Shown here: one piece after another, positions 49,746-62,110 of the stretch | Layout: every line of letters begins with the position of its first letter | Position numbering within the stretch: the stretch's first letter is position 1 | Assembly (NCBI GenBank): GCA_963969395.1 | Contig: OZ017795.1 | Span: 42,699,063-42,763,062, forward strand | Reading direction: 5' to 3' | DNA: 64,000 nucleotides | From: Pseudoscleropodium purum | Lineage: Eukaryota > Streptophyta > Bryopsida > Hypnales > Brachytheciaceae | Notes under the pieces: generated by a model | What the model was told of the DNA's origin: nothing | The model's input: only the letters and a program-made list of their open reading frames with translations | Database searches by the model: none | Program-made: the position numbers and the translations under genes

Positions 49746-50682
49746 TTAACCCCTAAATGTTTTCGACTATGTTTTCACCAAAACTGCTTCCAAATTGTCA
49801 TTTCTAGTACATGTAACAAAATTTAGGATAAAAAACATCTTTGGATACATGTAACCATAGGATCTTGTAGTAATATTGTTTGAAAACATTTGGAAAACAC
49901 CGTGTAGATTACAAGATATTAGCATTTGAAGTGACAAATACCCTTTTTGGGCCCTACAAAAATTTAGGTAGTTGCACCTCAAAAGGTCATATTTGTATGA
50001 AAAAATGTCCCCAAAAAATGCTTTCAACTTTTTGGATTCATTTTTCAAGTCAAGTTGGATATGTGCTTGAAAATTTTCAAATAATTTGGAATTGTACAAC
50101 ATTTGGAATTTGGAAAAAAATAGTAAGTAGAAAGGAATAGAGAATGATTCAAAATACTAAATTGTTAACAATTTATTTATGAAATTGAAAAATTTCAATC
50201 CCAATGGTTGTAATGTTGTAATAAACAATCTACATCCACTATTTTTATTTTTTTCCAAAAGTATTGAAAATTGAGGACTTCAAAATTTGTCTTAGAGTAG
50301 AGATTCAATAACAACCTTCAAACTCCCACAAACTAAAACTCTTCATAACTTTTGATTCATTCATCAAAATGGAATGATTCAAAGCTTTTCAAGTATATAT
50401 AAATCTAGTAAACCAATTTCAAATTTTAATTTCTCAAAAAAATAATTTTTAAAGAAGTTTTGTTGTTGCCCAGTCTGCCCACTAACCAATGAAAAGTACA
50501 TATCATACAATAACTTTTTAATTATGTAGTAAAAAGCTATGAAAATTGTTGGGCTTTAAAGATACTCCTTGGGCACATGTTATGTTAAAATTTCAGCAAA
50601 AATAAATAAAAACTCCATTTGTAGTGAGCTGTCCAAATTTTCTATGTTGCCAAAAAATACAGTTTGGGTGTTTAGGGGTTAA
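49746..50682 (-). mobile_element. TTAA-flanked element, copy D (inverted, intact ends)
   Basis: The best-preserved copy. TTAA lies at 49746-49749 and 50679-50682, and the body is 929 bp. Both ends read CCCCTAAA inward: CCCCTAAATGTTTTCGACTA at the left, and CCCCTAAACACCCAAACTGT at the right on the minus strand. It is in the opposite orientation to copies A, B and C. Shared interior phrases (for example the reverse complement of 'ttcctatatgttgtacaat') confirm the family. It has no ORF of note. Confidence 0.85.
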
Positions 50683-51399
50683 GCCAATTGAGTTCAATAA
50701 TGCATCTCAAACTTCAAGGCAATGTCCTTACCAAAAACAAGCAAGTGAATCACTATTTTTGAGCACATGAAAGAGCTCTAAAACCAACAAGAAAGACTTA
50801 TTAAGCATATCGCATCAAGGACAAGAATGAGCACATTGGAATATCAATAGAAAGTCAAGCAAACTGTGTAGGACCTCAAGCAACAATTTATACCTGCAAG
50901 ACTTGAAGCAACAATTTGTACAACCTAAACAAGAGAGTCAAGAGATTGAAAACATCATTACCATAGTACAAATGAAAGATTGCATTTACAAGCCACCAAA
51001 AAACAAAAGCAATTGTAATCCATACCATAATTCCAATACAACTACTAGACTCCTCGCATAGCTGCTAAATGTATAGATATTGAATTGCAAGCACTTCAAG
51101 AAAAAAAATATTATCTACTATTGTTTGTAATTATGGAAAATGAAATAAAATATGGAACAAGAACAAATGGCAAAAAAAAATGGAAGTAAAGTACTGTACT
51201 TGCAAATTGCTACTAGATGCTCGCCTATGAATGCAAGAACTCCTCCACCGTCATGAAGATATGATTCCCTGACATCTTACAATGGTGTATCTAAAGTTGA
51301 ACAACAAATAAGACACACCATGCTGTTCAGGCATTTCTTGCCACTTCAACACAATAACAGTACAAGATAGATATACAATCTCTTGGTAATGCTTAAATT
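50683..51399. other. Left flank of the CACTA element
   Basis: AT-rich with no recognised gene. The last three bases before the element are ATT (51397-51399). The kinase-like pseudogene at the right flank could once have continued here, but no kinase block is readable. Confidence 0.4.
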
Positions 51400-51973
51400 C
51401 ACTACAAGAAAAACCTGTCCGGCACAACCGACTAAAGTATGACTGGATGTCCTAAATGACTACACTATGACTAGAGCTCTATTATTTCACATTTTACACG
51501 ACGTTTTTGTAAGGTAGTCATTTTATAGTCATTTTGCAGACGTAGGGATGAAGACTGTTGGAACTGTGACCAAACAGTGCGTTCATCCGATGGTTTTCTG
51601 TGAGCGCATTGTTCAATGGCATGACGTGGGCGGATGACAACTTTCGGTTGACATACTCAGTTGTATGGTAGTCCGTTAATGACTGTGTTTTGCTTGCATG
51701 AATGACTTCTTCCTACTAAGGAATGACTGATCTGTACTAGGAGATGACTGTGATGTCCACAGTCAACATACTCAAACTTGAAATTATATTCTTTCCCATG
51801 AGATTAGTGGAAATCAAGGCATCCTACGGTCTTGAAAATGAATTTCAAAAAAACTCACATGCACTGAAACAAAATTATAGTCATCCACATGTGGAAGACC
51901 TCTTTCATTTTGCTGTGTAAGGCAAATGGAAGGGTGTGAGCATAATTCCTAGAGAAAAAGAATGCTCATCAAC

Positions 51974-54900
51974 CTAGTATATTGCATGTGCTAACAAATT
52001 GTCCTCAGGTGACAAATCAATGGCCCCAATTAGAGACGGTACTTGTGAAGGTGTTGACACCACTTCTGGAGCTGTAAGACCAGGAGTTTCTACAGTGGTA
52101 CTTATGAATACATTAGGACTATCCAACACCTCCCTTTTAGCTCGTTCTTCTTTTTGCAAAACTATTTTCCATCTTGGTTTTTGTGGCACATCAGAGAAGA
52201 AGACTTGTGTTGCTTGGTTGGAAAAAATAAAGGGCTCCGACATGCGTGGTAGTTTGTGCTTGAAGTTGACCATCAAAAAGCCAGCATCATCGCGGACATA
52301 CGTTGCATTGCCTCTATTATCTGTAGTCTTCATCCATTGGCATCGGAAAAGAATGATTGGTGTATGCAGTGGCCCATAGTCAAGCTTCAATATGTCCTTT
52401 AGAACTCCAACGTAGTTCACGGACACATCCGTTGCATCTGCAGTCGGTACTTCAAAAACCGAAGCTACTCCAGAGTTATATGTTTGGAAACGATGTGTAT
52501 CTCCATCATCTACTCTGAAATGGCTACCGAATGATTTCATCTTCGTATATCTTGCTGCCTTCTGTGATGGTTTTCTGATGAGCATCAATCGATCCTTGTC
52601 GTCAGGGTTTGTCACATCGAATGCTGAGTTCTGTACTACATTCGGGAGCCAGTCCTCAAATGCTGGAATAGTCGCATCTTGCTGAACTTCGGCCTTCCAA
52701 TTCCTATAGTTGAAGGTAGAAATGTGAACCTCCAATACATAGAATTCAAAATAGAGACCACTTCCTACAAGATTTCAACTACAGCAAAAGGAGTTCACGG
52801 TTTAGGTGATCAATGGTTTCTTCTGATCAATGACTCGGTTACAACTGCACTTAGTCATTTTATAGTAAGAGCCGTCATCCAATGACTAGCTGTGACTCAC
52901 AGTTGACTACACAACAACTCGCACTTGACTTTGTCATTGCTACTAACATAGAGTATTTCAGCATTGTTCATCTTGGTATTGCACATTATTTTCCATTAGA
53001 AGACATAGAAAATAAAATAAAAAAAATAGTACATCTGTGCCTAACGTACATATGCATAGAAAACAAATAAGGTATACGGTCTACTTACAAATAATTTTGC
53101 TGCAAACAAGACACATTGGCCAAAACGTACTGATGTGCCACATCTCGGAGTGCAGGAGTCATCATGTACGGTCTTCCTACGCCCTGTAGCACCTCCTCTG
53201 CATCGCCATACTCTTCGTCAGCATCCCAGACACGCCTCTCTGTGAACTGAAAGCTCTGTAGGTACTCCGTTACAAATCCAATGCATTCATCTTTGAGGTA
53301 TCCCTCAGCCATATATGCTTCAGGGCGAGCCAAATTCCTCACATGATTTTTCAGTGTTTTCATGTACCGTTCTATTGGGTACATCCACCTTGCGCTGACT
53401 GGACCACATAAGTCCAGCTCTTGAACCAAATGATATGGGTGGTGTGTCATTATGTCAAAGAATGATGGTGGGAATTCCATCTCCAATAAAACCATGGTCT
53501 CCGCCACATCGGCTTCCAAAGAAGAGAATTCAGCAGGATTGTATGCTTTAGTACAAATTCTTCTGAAAACCTTACTCATCCTCATGATAGCCATCCTGGG
53601 ACCTGGTTCCATCAAACCTCTCAAAGCCAATGGTAATATTTGTTGCATTAAGACATGATAATCATGAGACTTCAGTCCACCAAAGTTTTTCTTACGTAAG
53701 TGCTTGCCCAAGTCGGAGGAATAGCTTGTTGGTGTCTTCAAAGACTCAATGCACGTTAAGAATACTTCAAGCTCTGCATCTCTCAATACATATGGTGCTG
53801 CAGGTTTCACCATCTTCATTGGATTCCTCAGGTGCGCAGTTAGCCACAAATGCGGTCGTATATTTTGCCTCTGTAAGTCCCGCCTTACTTTCACAGTGTC
53901 TTTTTTCCCAGTGATGGTTTTCAAAAAGTTCTTTGCCAAGTTCATTTCGCAATGCATGACATCCAAAGTGTAGCGAATAAGCAATTTCTGCATGCACTCA
54001 GGAGACGGTATAAGAATTCAATCGTGAATTGTTGTCTGCACTGGAGCAATGAATAACTATAATTTCACTGCATGACTATGGCACGTCTGAGAAATGACTA
54101 ATTAGTAGGACAAACACAATTGAAAGAGAGTCACTGCTAAGTCACTACTGTCCACCTCACAACTAAGTAACACCTATCCTATTATCTCATTATTGTACTT
54201 GTAGTCTGTGACCACCACACTGGAACATCGGCACCTCAATTAACAAGTTCTTTATATGCATAGTTTGTAGGCCAATACCATAGACAGACAATCTAAAGTG
54301 GTTTGACAATAGGCCACTAGATCAGTAAACTGCATTAACTTGTTCGTGGAAATCAGAATTGAACTCTAGAAAGTCTTCAATACTTAATTTGACACATATT
54401 ACCAGCGTTTGAAGACAACATTACCTTCCAGTAAGGCAACCTGTACAGGATGCTCAATCGTTTGACACCATGCACTTTAGATGGGTCCCTTGATCCTGCT
54501 TCTCGATTTGGTGCTCCTTTCCATGCTTCATAGTCGGTTGCATGTTGTAGCTGTTCCTCGACCGTCACTCGTGGAGGCTTCAGTCGATTCTCCATACAAC
54601 CATCAAATAAGTCTTTCATGTGAGCTGACTTGTAATTGTGTCTTTCTGGCAACCAACGCCTAGTCCCACCATATGTCTGCTTCCCCAGCTCCATAGAGTG
54701 CTGTGCACCCAAGTTTGAACCGCACCAAGGACAAGCAGCAAATCCTTGATGGGAAAATCTGCCAACCACCCCATAGCCGGGAAAATCATGAATCGTCCAT
54801 AGGAGCATGGCCCGCAATGTGAATGCTCTTGCTGAGACTTCCTTTGCTATGTCATAAGCTGGAACACCTTCCCACAATTGCAATAACTCTTCTACTAGTG

Positions 54901-56186
54901 GCTCTAAGTACACATCAAAATTTTCACAGGTGACAGACTGCCTCCTCGGGATCAATAAAGACAACATGATGAAGAACTTCTTGTGCTCAACCAAGGTGGC
55001 AAATTATAATTCAGTAGAAGCACCGGCCAAGTAGACCAGTTGGACCGATTCTGCTTATACGGATTCACCCCATCTGCGGCTAGAGCGAAATGGATATTTC
55101 TAAGGTTGTTGCTAAAAGTAGGGTCAACATTTTCGTGAAAATGCCGCCATGCCTTTGAGTCACAGGGATGCTGGACCAAACCATCCCCGCCTTCCCGATC
55201 GCTCCTATTCTCAGAATGCCAGAGCATCAGTTTTGAAATGCTGGGGCTCTTGAACATTCTTTGTAGTCTTGGTATGATGGGGAAGTGCCTCAGAACCTTC
55301 ACAGGTAACATCTTCCTTTCCTCATCTCTATACCTAGGCCCATCACATTGAGGGCACCGCATTGCATCTGCGTGTAAGCCTCTGAAAAGGATGCAACCTG
55401 TTTGACAAGCATGTATGCTTGTGTAGGCAAGTCCCAATGTCTGTGTCAAAGAACGTGCTGCGTGGTAGTTCTTCGGCAAACAATTCCTGTCAGGCAATAT
55501 GTGACCATGCAAGATATTGAACAACTCGTCCGCAAAGGTATTACTAACTCCATGCACTGTGCACAAGTTCATAAGCAAAATTGTGGTTGCTAGCTTTGTG
55601 TACTTGGCGCCACTAAAAAGATCTTGAATTGCCTCTTGTAAGTGGCGAGGATCAAACTGTCGGTCCTCCCAAGCGGCTTCTCCAATTTCACCGGCAGGCA
55701 CCCCATCAGCAAGACCTTCGTCATTCTCTAGTGGGGCTTGCATTGACCCAATGCTGCACTCATCGTGCAGTGAATCGGCGGTCATAAAGGCTTCTGCCAC
55801 TTCTTCAAGAACTCTGTCTTCAATATCATTTGTCCCATCGTCATGAGTGAATGCATTTCAAGGATCCCTCGAGTATCCACTTGGGCATCCACACCCACGC
55901 TACAGTTGTCATGGGAGCCCCAGAATTCGTCCTCCCATTCATTGTCGGACAAGTCTCGAGTGCCAGGCCCTCTCCACACCTTGAACCGTGGATGCCGTCC
56001 ATTTTGCATGAGGTGTTCCCGCACATTTTTTATGAGCAGCTTGCGTTGACCTTGGCAATCCATGCACGGGCAATGGATTCTGGAAGCATTGAGTTGACGA
56101 GCTCGCTGAAACTCACGAATCCATAATCTCTCATCGCGGAGACGTTGCCTTTGTGGATTTGAAAGGGACAAGCGCGTTGGTAGCAT
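51974..56186 (-). pseudogene. Tnp2-type CACTA transposase, frameshifted
   Basis: Blocks in order on the minus strand: an N-terminal transposase-associated zinc motif 'CPCMDCQG' with 'HLMQNGRHPRFKVW' (55782-56186). Then comes the core 'ALAADGVNPYKQNRSNWSTW' and 'YNLPPW' (54952-55800). 'LLWTIHDFPGYGVVGRFS', 'ACPWCGSNL' and 'YGGTRRWLPERH' follow (54425-54994). Next are the DUF4218 region with 'YTLDVMHCEMNLAKNF' and 'CGPVSARWMYPIERYMKTLK' (53085-53987), and the DUF4216 region with 'YVGVLKDILKLDYGP' and 'ILFRCQW' (51974-52735). An intact intron, 53988-54424, joins 'LPYWK' to 'KLLIRYTLDVMH' in phase 0. Frame changes occur near 55850 and near 54980, the latter inside the conserved 'NLPPWL' to 'MLSLLIP' segment. 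The first could be a missed intron; the second is a true lesion. Its role was to bind and cut the element ends. Confidence 0.9.
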
Positions 56187-57406
56187 TTTGATCGTACACT
56201 TCTGAACTTCAACAACTACACGAGGATGTCATTTTCAAATGTGAGTTCCAAAATTTTTCTGAGTACTAACCTTGACAACAGAATTATGGAATGCCAGAAA
56301 ATTTCCAAGCAAACCACGCTTAAATTTCTTCACATGCAATGAAAACAAACTACGATATGACCGTTGTGAACTCATAGCCAACTTCATGAAAGTACAAAAT
56401 GATTGAAGAGCCCAAAGGTCAACTGAGTGACAACTACATACAACTACAGAATGACTTCAACGAGTTAATACCTAGTCATTTACCAACGTCTCTCATTCTC
56501 AAACAAAGTAATGACTTCGCAGGGTTCACGTTGAGTCCTTACCTTGTCTACTTCATTGCACAATAACGTAGTCCATATAATTTCAAGGGGAAGTCCACAC
56601 TTGAATACAATTTTCCTGACATGTACATAGCATCCCCTTCATTTCACATGGCTTCTCAACACAACAAGAAACTGAAGGAGAATGTACATGGGCAACGTAG
56701 CATATGCACAAGGAACCACAGCATGGCATGTAAGGGAAAATAGAAGAACTTTTGAAAGCACAGTAATTCAAATTAAGACTGTCGGATCATCTTGCAGAGC
56801 ATCGTGAAGTACAACATTTAGTGCTTGAGGTAAGTTTGGCATAATTCTGAAGATGTATGAGCAGTTTAGGGTTGAAAGCACTTAAGAAATTCAGGGTTCA
56901 TTGAAAGGCAATTTCTACAATAAAAGGCTAACACTCCGTGCCCTCAAAGGCAATCCCACAAAATTATCACCGACGCAGAGCACGGACATTGCTCTCATGA
57001 CTGACGTCCACAAGAAAAGGACCAAATTCAGTGGACATTTATTATCGTATCAAGAGGTGATTCTCTGCCGTCGTTCTATAGCGACACAGAGTACTGGCTA
57101 CTATAGGCTTCTTCGTTATTCACTTTAGCGGAATTTCTTCAACGACGCTAGGAAGGCAGCAAAATCAAGATTCACGAAAAAGCCGGCTCTTTTGCATTCT
57201 GCTATTTGATCGTAGCTGCGGCACGCGGTCATCACTTCTCTTCCTGTGACAGACGTCCGATCACTTAAGCGCCTGCAAGATAGTGACGGAGCAGGAAAAA
57301 GGTGTGCATACCCTTGTTTCTTGGTAACGCGCTGCTTGTGAACGTCAATCCCTACAGTACTATTGTTGGGCACTACAGGCATTTCACTAACCTAATTCAG
57401 AAGTAG
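56187..57406. other. Divergent promoter region inside the CACTA element
   Basis: This 1.2-kb stretch separates the head-to-head transposase (minus) and TnpA-like (plus) genes and should carry both promoters. tgact-type subterminal motifs continue at 56.4-56.5 kb. The minus-strand ORF 57125-57382 (85 codons, basic) overlaps nothing and is unrecognised. It could be a further 5' exon of either gene. Confidence 0.5.
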
Positions 57407-58701
57407 ATGGAGGAAGAGAAGACGGCAACAGGAGACGAGGGAAAGTCTGCCTACGAATTAGAACGAGACAAGCGTGTGCAGCTCTTATGGCAAAAACTGA
57501 AGCCTATGGAAGTGGCCATCCAAAGAATGTAAGTCCTTAGCCTTCTGTTCTTCATGCACTGGAGTTCTTGTGCAATTTCTGTCCGCTTTTCTTGTTTCTT
57601 GCTCAACTTCTACATTAATTGGTCTCGGAAGCCAAGTCCTGTCAATGTATAGTAGACTTCCAGTTGCAGCGTACTACTCATGTATGACTGCGTTTGTTAT
57701 TCTAGTAGCGCTCAAGTCATTGTAGAATCATACATTAGTTTTGTGGGCATAAATTAGTTGAATAAGTTGAGGAGTACTAGAAAACCGCCACGTTGCACAC
57801 GTGTGGCGGCTGTATGGCGGCGTACAGAGGCTGCGAAGGCTAGCGAAACCCTAAACCCATTCTGAGGCACGGACTTTGGAGTAGAGAGTTTGTCGACATT
57901 CAAGATAGCATGCGCTCTTGTATTTTGTTTGACCTACCTCGTAGCGACGTATTGGACTGTAGTAAGCTGTGAATTCATGTGTGTAGGACAAAGGATTTGA
58001 ATCCCCAGAAAGAAGTATTGCTTGAGGCAACCAATGCGGGAAGGGGTCACATTGCAAGAGAAAACTTTGGATTGCCCAGACGAAGTCATCTGACGTTGCC
58101 AGTGAAGGGAAACGCACGACGCAGGAGCAAGCGCGTGCAGAGGAGGGGCAAAATGAGTGCAGATGCGGTTTCCTCTTCCGACAAAACCAAAACAGACGAC
58201 GAAGGTATTGCTGCAGGTATGATGACTCTAGCAATTGTGTGTGCACATGTTCAGAGCAAGGCGACCTCGGAGGTCCCGCCTACAGGTAATTTGCCCTTCT
58301 CGCGGTGTGGGCCTCCTCGTACGTTGAGTAGGGTTTGTAAACGTCATCGTAGTGGAGAATGGTACGTATAGAAGTTGCATTCTGTGACGGCTATAGTGTG
58401 ATTTGTTTTGTTAGAAAAGATGGTGGTTTTTACTTCACTGTATACACGCTGTAGTTCAAGTAAAACTCTTGGATAGAGAAGCAGATTTGACTCACAATTG
58501 TACTTCTTCTTTACTTGCAAGATGGAAGAGCAATGCCACACAGGGAAGGACTTGAGCGGTTTAGGGTTGCTGATGAAAAAATTATTGGACATGGATGCAG
58601 GTAAAGCTAGTACGATGCAAGTGTTTGACTCAGAGGACGATGACTTGGACGCTGAGGAGAACCTCATCGACAAAAGGCAGAAGCGCAAGAGAGTCGACGT
58701 G
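57407..58701 (+). CDS. TnpA-like CACTA gene, N-terminal exons
   Basis: Exon 57407-57528 starts with an ATG, encodes 'SAYELERDKRVQLLWQKLKP' and ends AAGAAT|GTAAGT. The next exon begins after TGTGTAG at 57987, the split codon restores the frame, and the exon runs to about 58216 (CTGCAG|GTATGA). It is rich in Arg, Lys and Ser ('RRRSKRVQRRG'), like a nuclear localisation region. A further piece at 58521-58701 contains 'DSEDDDLDAEENLIDKRQKR', acidic then basic. The phrase 'YE..R..R....W..L' resembles the start of plant CACTA-associated proteins. The product is inferred to be a DNA-binding accessory protein. The intron borders after 58216 are not certain. Confidence 0.55.
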
Positions 58702-58905
58702 TAAATGCGGTCCCCTATACAAATTCACCGACCGCGGTCTCCAATTGCACAACGCGCCTCAGAAGTACCAACGCAAGTAGGGCTTCCATATGCAAGGAAT
58801 TGGCAATGGGTGCCTAACGGCCAATGGATGCAGCCACCGCAAATGCAGCCACCGTAGTGGGGTGCTGGGCCACAACCTTCCTCAACTCCCTATCCGGACA
58901 GGTGG

Positions 58906-59577
58906 GTGGGAAATTCTCTAGGACAAGACTTTAGCAATGTAGGCAAAATGTCTGCAGATAGCGTGGGGAGGGCATCACGACGTCTGAAACGCAGCATCTA
59001 TGACGAGGGAAGGAGGGAGTGGAGCAGGGTTGGCAAAAACCCCCACAACATCACAGTCACTGATGACGGAGAAATTGATGCTGGTTGTGTGGGGAAAAAT
59101 GCTTGGGACAGCTCAGTGAGGACATATGTGCCACATATTCTTGACATGAGTATCATAGATTGGGAAAAACAGAAGCATGAGAGCGTGCAGAAGTTGAGGA
59201 ATACCCTGGACAATGATTTCGAGTACTTAGGCAACAAGTTGAGCATGCTGGGCTTCATGAATGCCATCAAGAGGTACTTGAAGACAGAGCGCTCTAGGTT
59301 GAAGGCTCATTTCCTAAGCAGCGCAGAAGATGAATGCCCATCTCACGTGAATCCAGATCAGTGGAGTAGGCTGCAGGATTATTGGAGTACAAAGACGCAA
59401 CAGAAGAAAGCGGCGACAATGGCCCATGCAAGGAGGCAAGTGAAGAATTTCTCCGTTGTGGGCCGAAAAGGGAAAGCCGGAAAGGAGGCAGAGTTGGTGA
59501 GATTAGGGTTCTCCATTTTCCACGTTCGGAAGATAGTATTACCTTTGTTCTTGCTTGTTCTATGCTTTCACTTGTAA
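58906..59577 (+). CDS. TnpA-like (Ptta/En/Spm Transposase_24-like) exon
   Basis: The open frame encodes a charged, helical segment with 'GMSADSVGRASRRLKRS'-like basic text near its start. It then carries the plant TnpA signature: 'DQWSRLQDYWSTKTQQKKA', 'HARRQVKNFSVVGRKGKAGK' and an acidic 'EAELVRLG'. In the family this region binds the subterminal repeats. The last about 20 codons (LPLFLLVLCFHL) are probably intron read-through. A coiled-coil-like plus-strand piece at about 60010-60210 ('VEELKSMFSTFMGKMKD') may be the next exon. It is on the opposite strand to the transposase, sharing the promoter region at 56.2-57.4 kb. Confidence 0.7.
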   Translation: MGNSLGQDFSNVGKMSADSVGRASRRLKRSIYDEGRREWSRVGKNPHNITVTDDGEIDAGCVGKNAWDSSVRTYVPHILDMSIIDWEKQKHESVQKLRNTLDNDFEYLGNKLSMLGFMNAIKRYLKTERSRLKAHFLSSAEDECPSHVNPDQWSRLQDYWSTKTQQKKAATMAHARRQVKNFSVVGRKGKAGKEAELVRLGFSIFHVRKIVLPLFLLVLCFHL

Positions 59578-60403
59578 AGAATATGTGCAAATGAATATGC
59601 TGCGTTTGAATGCTATTACCATGTTGGATGCAAAAGGAGGGAAGGCCTACCAGCTCAGGACTAATGGACATTGTAGATGGAATGCAGTTATCTACAGGCC
59701 ATGTTGGACGCAGATCGGTGAAGCCCTTTGAACTTCTCTCACATTTTATGTTTTCATGTTGCTAAACAATGAGTGGCGTCATCTCTACAGTGGTTGTAGC
59801 GCAGTCATGACCCAGTCGCATTTTTTGTTGTACGTAGGTGGACAAGTCAAAACATAGTCATTCAGCAGTAGGCAAGTCATTGATCAATGACCCCATTGGT
59901 AGAAACTTGATAATTGACTAACTCTGGAGTTTCCCTTGTTTGAATGGCGGTTGAGAATTTTAGGGTCTCACTGCAGGAGATTCAGCAAGAATATGTGCTA
60001 TAGAGAAGTCTCAGACAGACTTGAAGGGCGAGTTCTCGAAAGTTCTTGTGAGTACAGCAGCTACGAACAACGCAGTAGAAGAGCTGAAGTCAATGTTCAG
60101 CACTTTCATGGGGAAAATGAAGGACACTTCCCATGGAAGCCCCTCAGCATCTAAGTCTACTGTGAGATTCAGACGTCCATTTTGCTTCAAGAGGGAGACA
60201 GAGCCGACTTAATGACCGATCCTTGTCGAAAAAAAGTGCCCAGCTCTGAGTCACTTCCTCCTTCCGCCCTGTCGCAGACGACTAGTGCGGCTGAAGAACC
60301 GCTGTACTTGGAAGTGTAGTCACCCTTTGGAGAAGAAGGCAAGAAACAGGCACCCTGCGCCGGAGAGAAAGAGAGATCACCCCCGACCCCAATATGTCAA
60401 ACT

Positions 60404-61582
60404 ATGAGTCCAAAGCCGAAAACAACATTGAATCCGCGTATGAAGACTAGCATTCCGATGTGCAATGTGGACGAGACTATTTCAAAATGCACACAGGGAA
60501 TTCTGAAGGTCGTACAAGGCAATGATTTCTTGGCCGACGCGAGCGACATCCCTGTGGACAGAATTGGCCAATGTCCTCCATCGGAAGTGCAGGATCGGGA
60601 GTTTGTGAATGTGGATACCAGCAAAGTGGACTTCAACACGCATATTACTGGCGGTGATGCAAGTAATATCGTGGATCTTGAAGAGGATGGAGAGAACAAA
60701 GTGGAGGACCCCAGAGAACTTGTGGAACCAATTGCTGCTCCAACCAAGTCTTCCCCTCCTAAGCAGAAGAAGGCAACAAAAGCAGTGGATGTGGTCCAAG
60801 CTGGGAAAAACATGGTGGACGACTCAGAGAAGGCAGTGGAAGCGAGTGGTGCTCCAACGAAATCTTCTCCAAAGAAGCAGAAGAAGCTAACGAAAGCATC
60901 CACTAAGGTAAATGCAAAGGCAACACTCCCTGATTCTGGGTTAGGTCAGGTGAGAGCTGCTTCGAATTTACGCATTGTACCCATCGAAAATGCAAAAGCT
61001 AAATTGCTAATTTTCAACATTCATGGGACCTTGCTGGATTGTAGTCTGGCTGAGGAGAAGAATCCAAACTCTAGAATTAGGCCCACGTTGAGAACGAAGA
61101 GCAGGAGGGTATTTTTAAGATCATGGTTGCAACCCTTTTTGGCACGGTGCTTCTTTAATTTCACAATGGGATTTTGGGGCAGTAAGAGTCAGTCTTACAT
61201 GGAAGAGATTGTGCCCACAATGACAGAAAGGCAAGGACATTGTGACTTCAGTCCTCTCTTTGTGTGGGGTGGGAAGAAATGTGAGGTTGTACAGTTTGAG
61301 GGTGGCAAACCAATAGCTTGGGGGAAGCCTTTGTCAAAAGTTTACAGTGAATGGCCTCAATTTAGCCCCTCAAACACTGTGGTCGTTGACAACAATGCAT
61401 CAAGAGTGTCATGCAATCCGCAAGCCAATGTCGTCATCACCAGTGCGTTCTATGTTGTTGATTTGGCAAAACTAGTTGATGACAACAATTACTTGAAGTC
61501 CACATTGTGGCCACTTTTGAAAGCTCTGTATGTCGCTACAAATGTGAAGGAGTTCCATGCACAGAATGCTTCACATGTGTAG
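60404..61582 (+). CDS. FCP1/NIF-like phosphatase-fold protein carried by the CACTA element
   Basis: A 392-codon uninterrupted ORF. The N-terminal half is charged and disordered-looking, with a duplicated Lys-rich segment ('APTKSSPPKQKKATKA' at 112-127 and 'APTKSSPKKQKKLTKA' at 150-165). The C-terminal half follows the HAD-type FCP1/NIF fold. 'KLLIFNIHGTLLD' (200-212) sits in place of the DxDxT nucleophile motif. 'RVFLRSWLQPFLARCF' and 'FTMGFWGSKSQSYMEEIV' follow, then 'PSNTVVVDNNASRVSCNPQ' (322-340) in place of the DDSP motif. Both aspartates of DxDxT are replaced (N205, H207) and one Asp of the later pair is Asn (N330), so phosphatase activity is not expected. The domain suggests a captured host gene adapted as cargo. 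It could alternatively be a native exon of the TnpA-like gene. Confidence 0.7.
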   Translation: MSPKPKTTLNPRMKTSIPMCNVDETISKCTQGILKVVQGNDFLADASDIPVDRIGQCPPSEVQDREFVNVDTSKVDFNTHITGGDASNIVDLEEDGENKVEDPRELVEPIAAPTKSSPPKQKKATKAVDVVQAGKNMVDDSEKAVEASGAPTKSSPKKQKKLTKASTKVNAKATLPDSGLGQVRAASNLRIVPIENAKAKLLIFNIHGTLLDCSLAEEKNPNSRIRPTLRTKSRRVFLRSWLQPFLARCFFNFTMGFWGSKSQSYMEEIVPTMTERQGHCDFSPLFVWGGKKCEVVQFEGGKPIAWGKPLSKVYSEWPQFSPSNTVVVDNNASRVSCNPQANVVITSAFYVVDLAKLVDDNNYLKSTLWPLLKALYVATNVKEFHAQNASHV

Positions 61583-62110
61583 AACAATGCAGTTCAAGGG
61601 CATGATTTGACACAGAATTCAGATCTCAGTGACAATGCGCTTACAGAGGAAGGTGAGGGGACTTGTGGACCACAAGGTTCAAGCTCATTTGTGTCCCCTC
61701 ACCTTCTAATTGTTTTCAATTCTAACAAAAAATTTGTGTGTGTTTGTTGAAGGCACGGAAAAGAGAGACAAGGGCAAAGACGACAGCGGCAGAGGACAAG
61801 AACCATGACTCTTCCAAAAAAAAGGTGAGATGTTGAAGCCTGAATGTGTTGGAGTACACAAATTTCATTCGGGGAATTAGAAGGCTGAGGTCAATGTTGT
61901 TTCAATTGTATGACTCAGGAATGACTGCCTAGTCATTTGGTAGTTGCATTATCCTCATCCAGTCCTCATATGTGACTCAACTGGGGAAGTTGTTAGTCAA
62001 TTTTCAGTTATTTATCGTATAAGTGACTACATTGGCAATGAGAAGTATATTTTGAAGGTCCTACGGGCAGGAGTACTTCCTGTATCTAACAAAACAAATC
62101 TATTTTTCAG

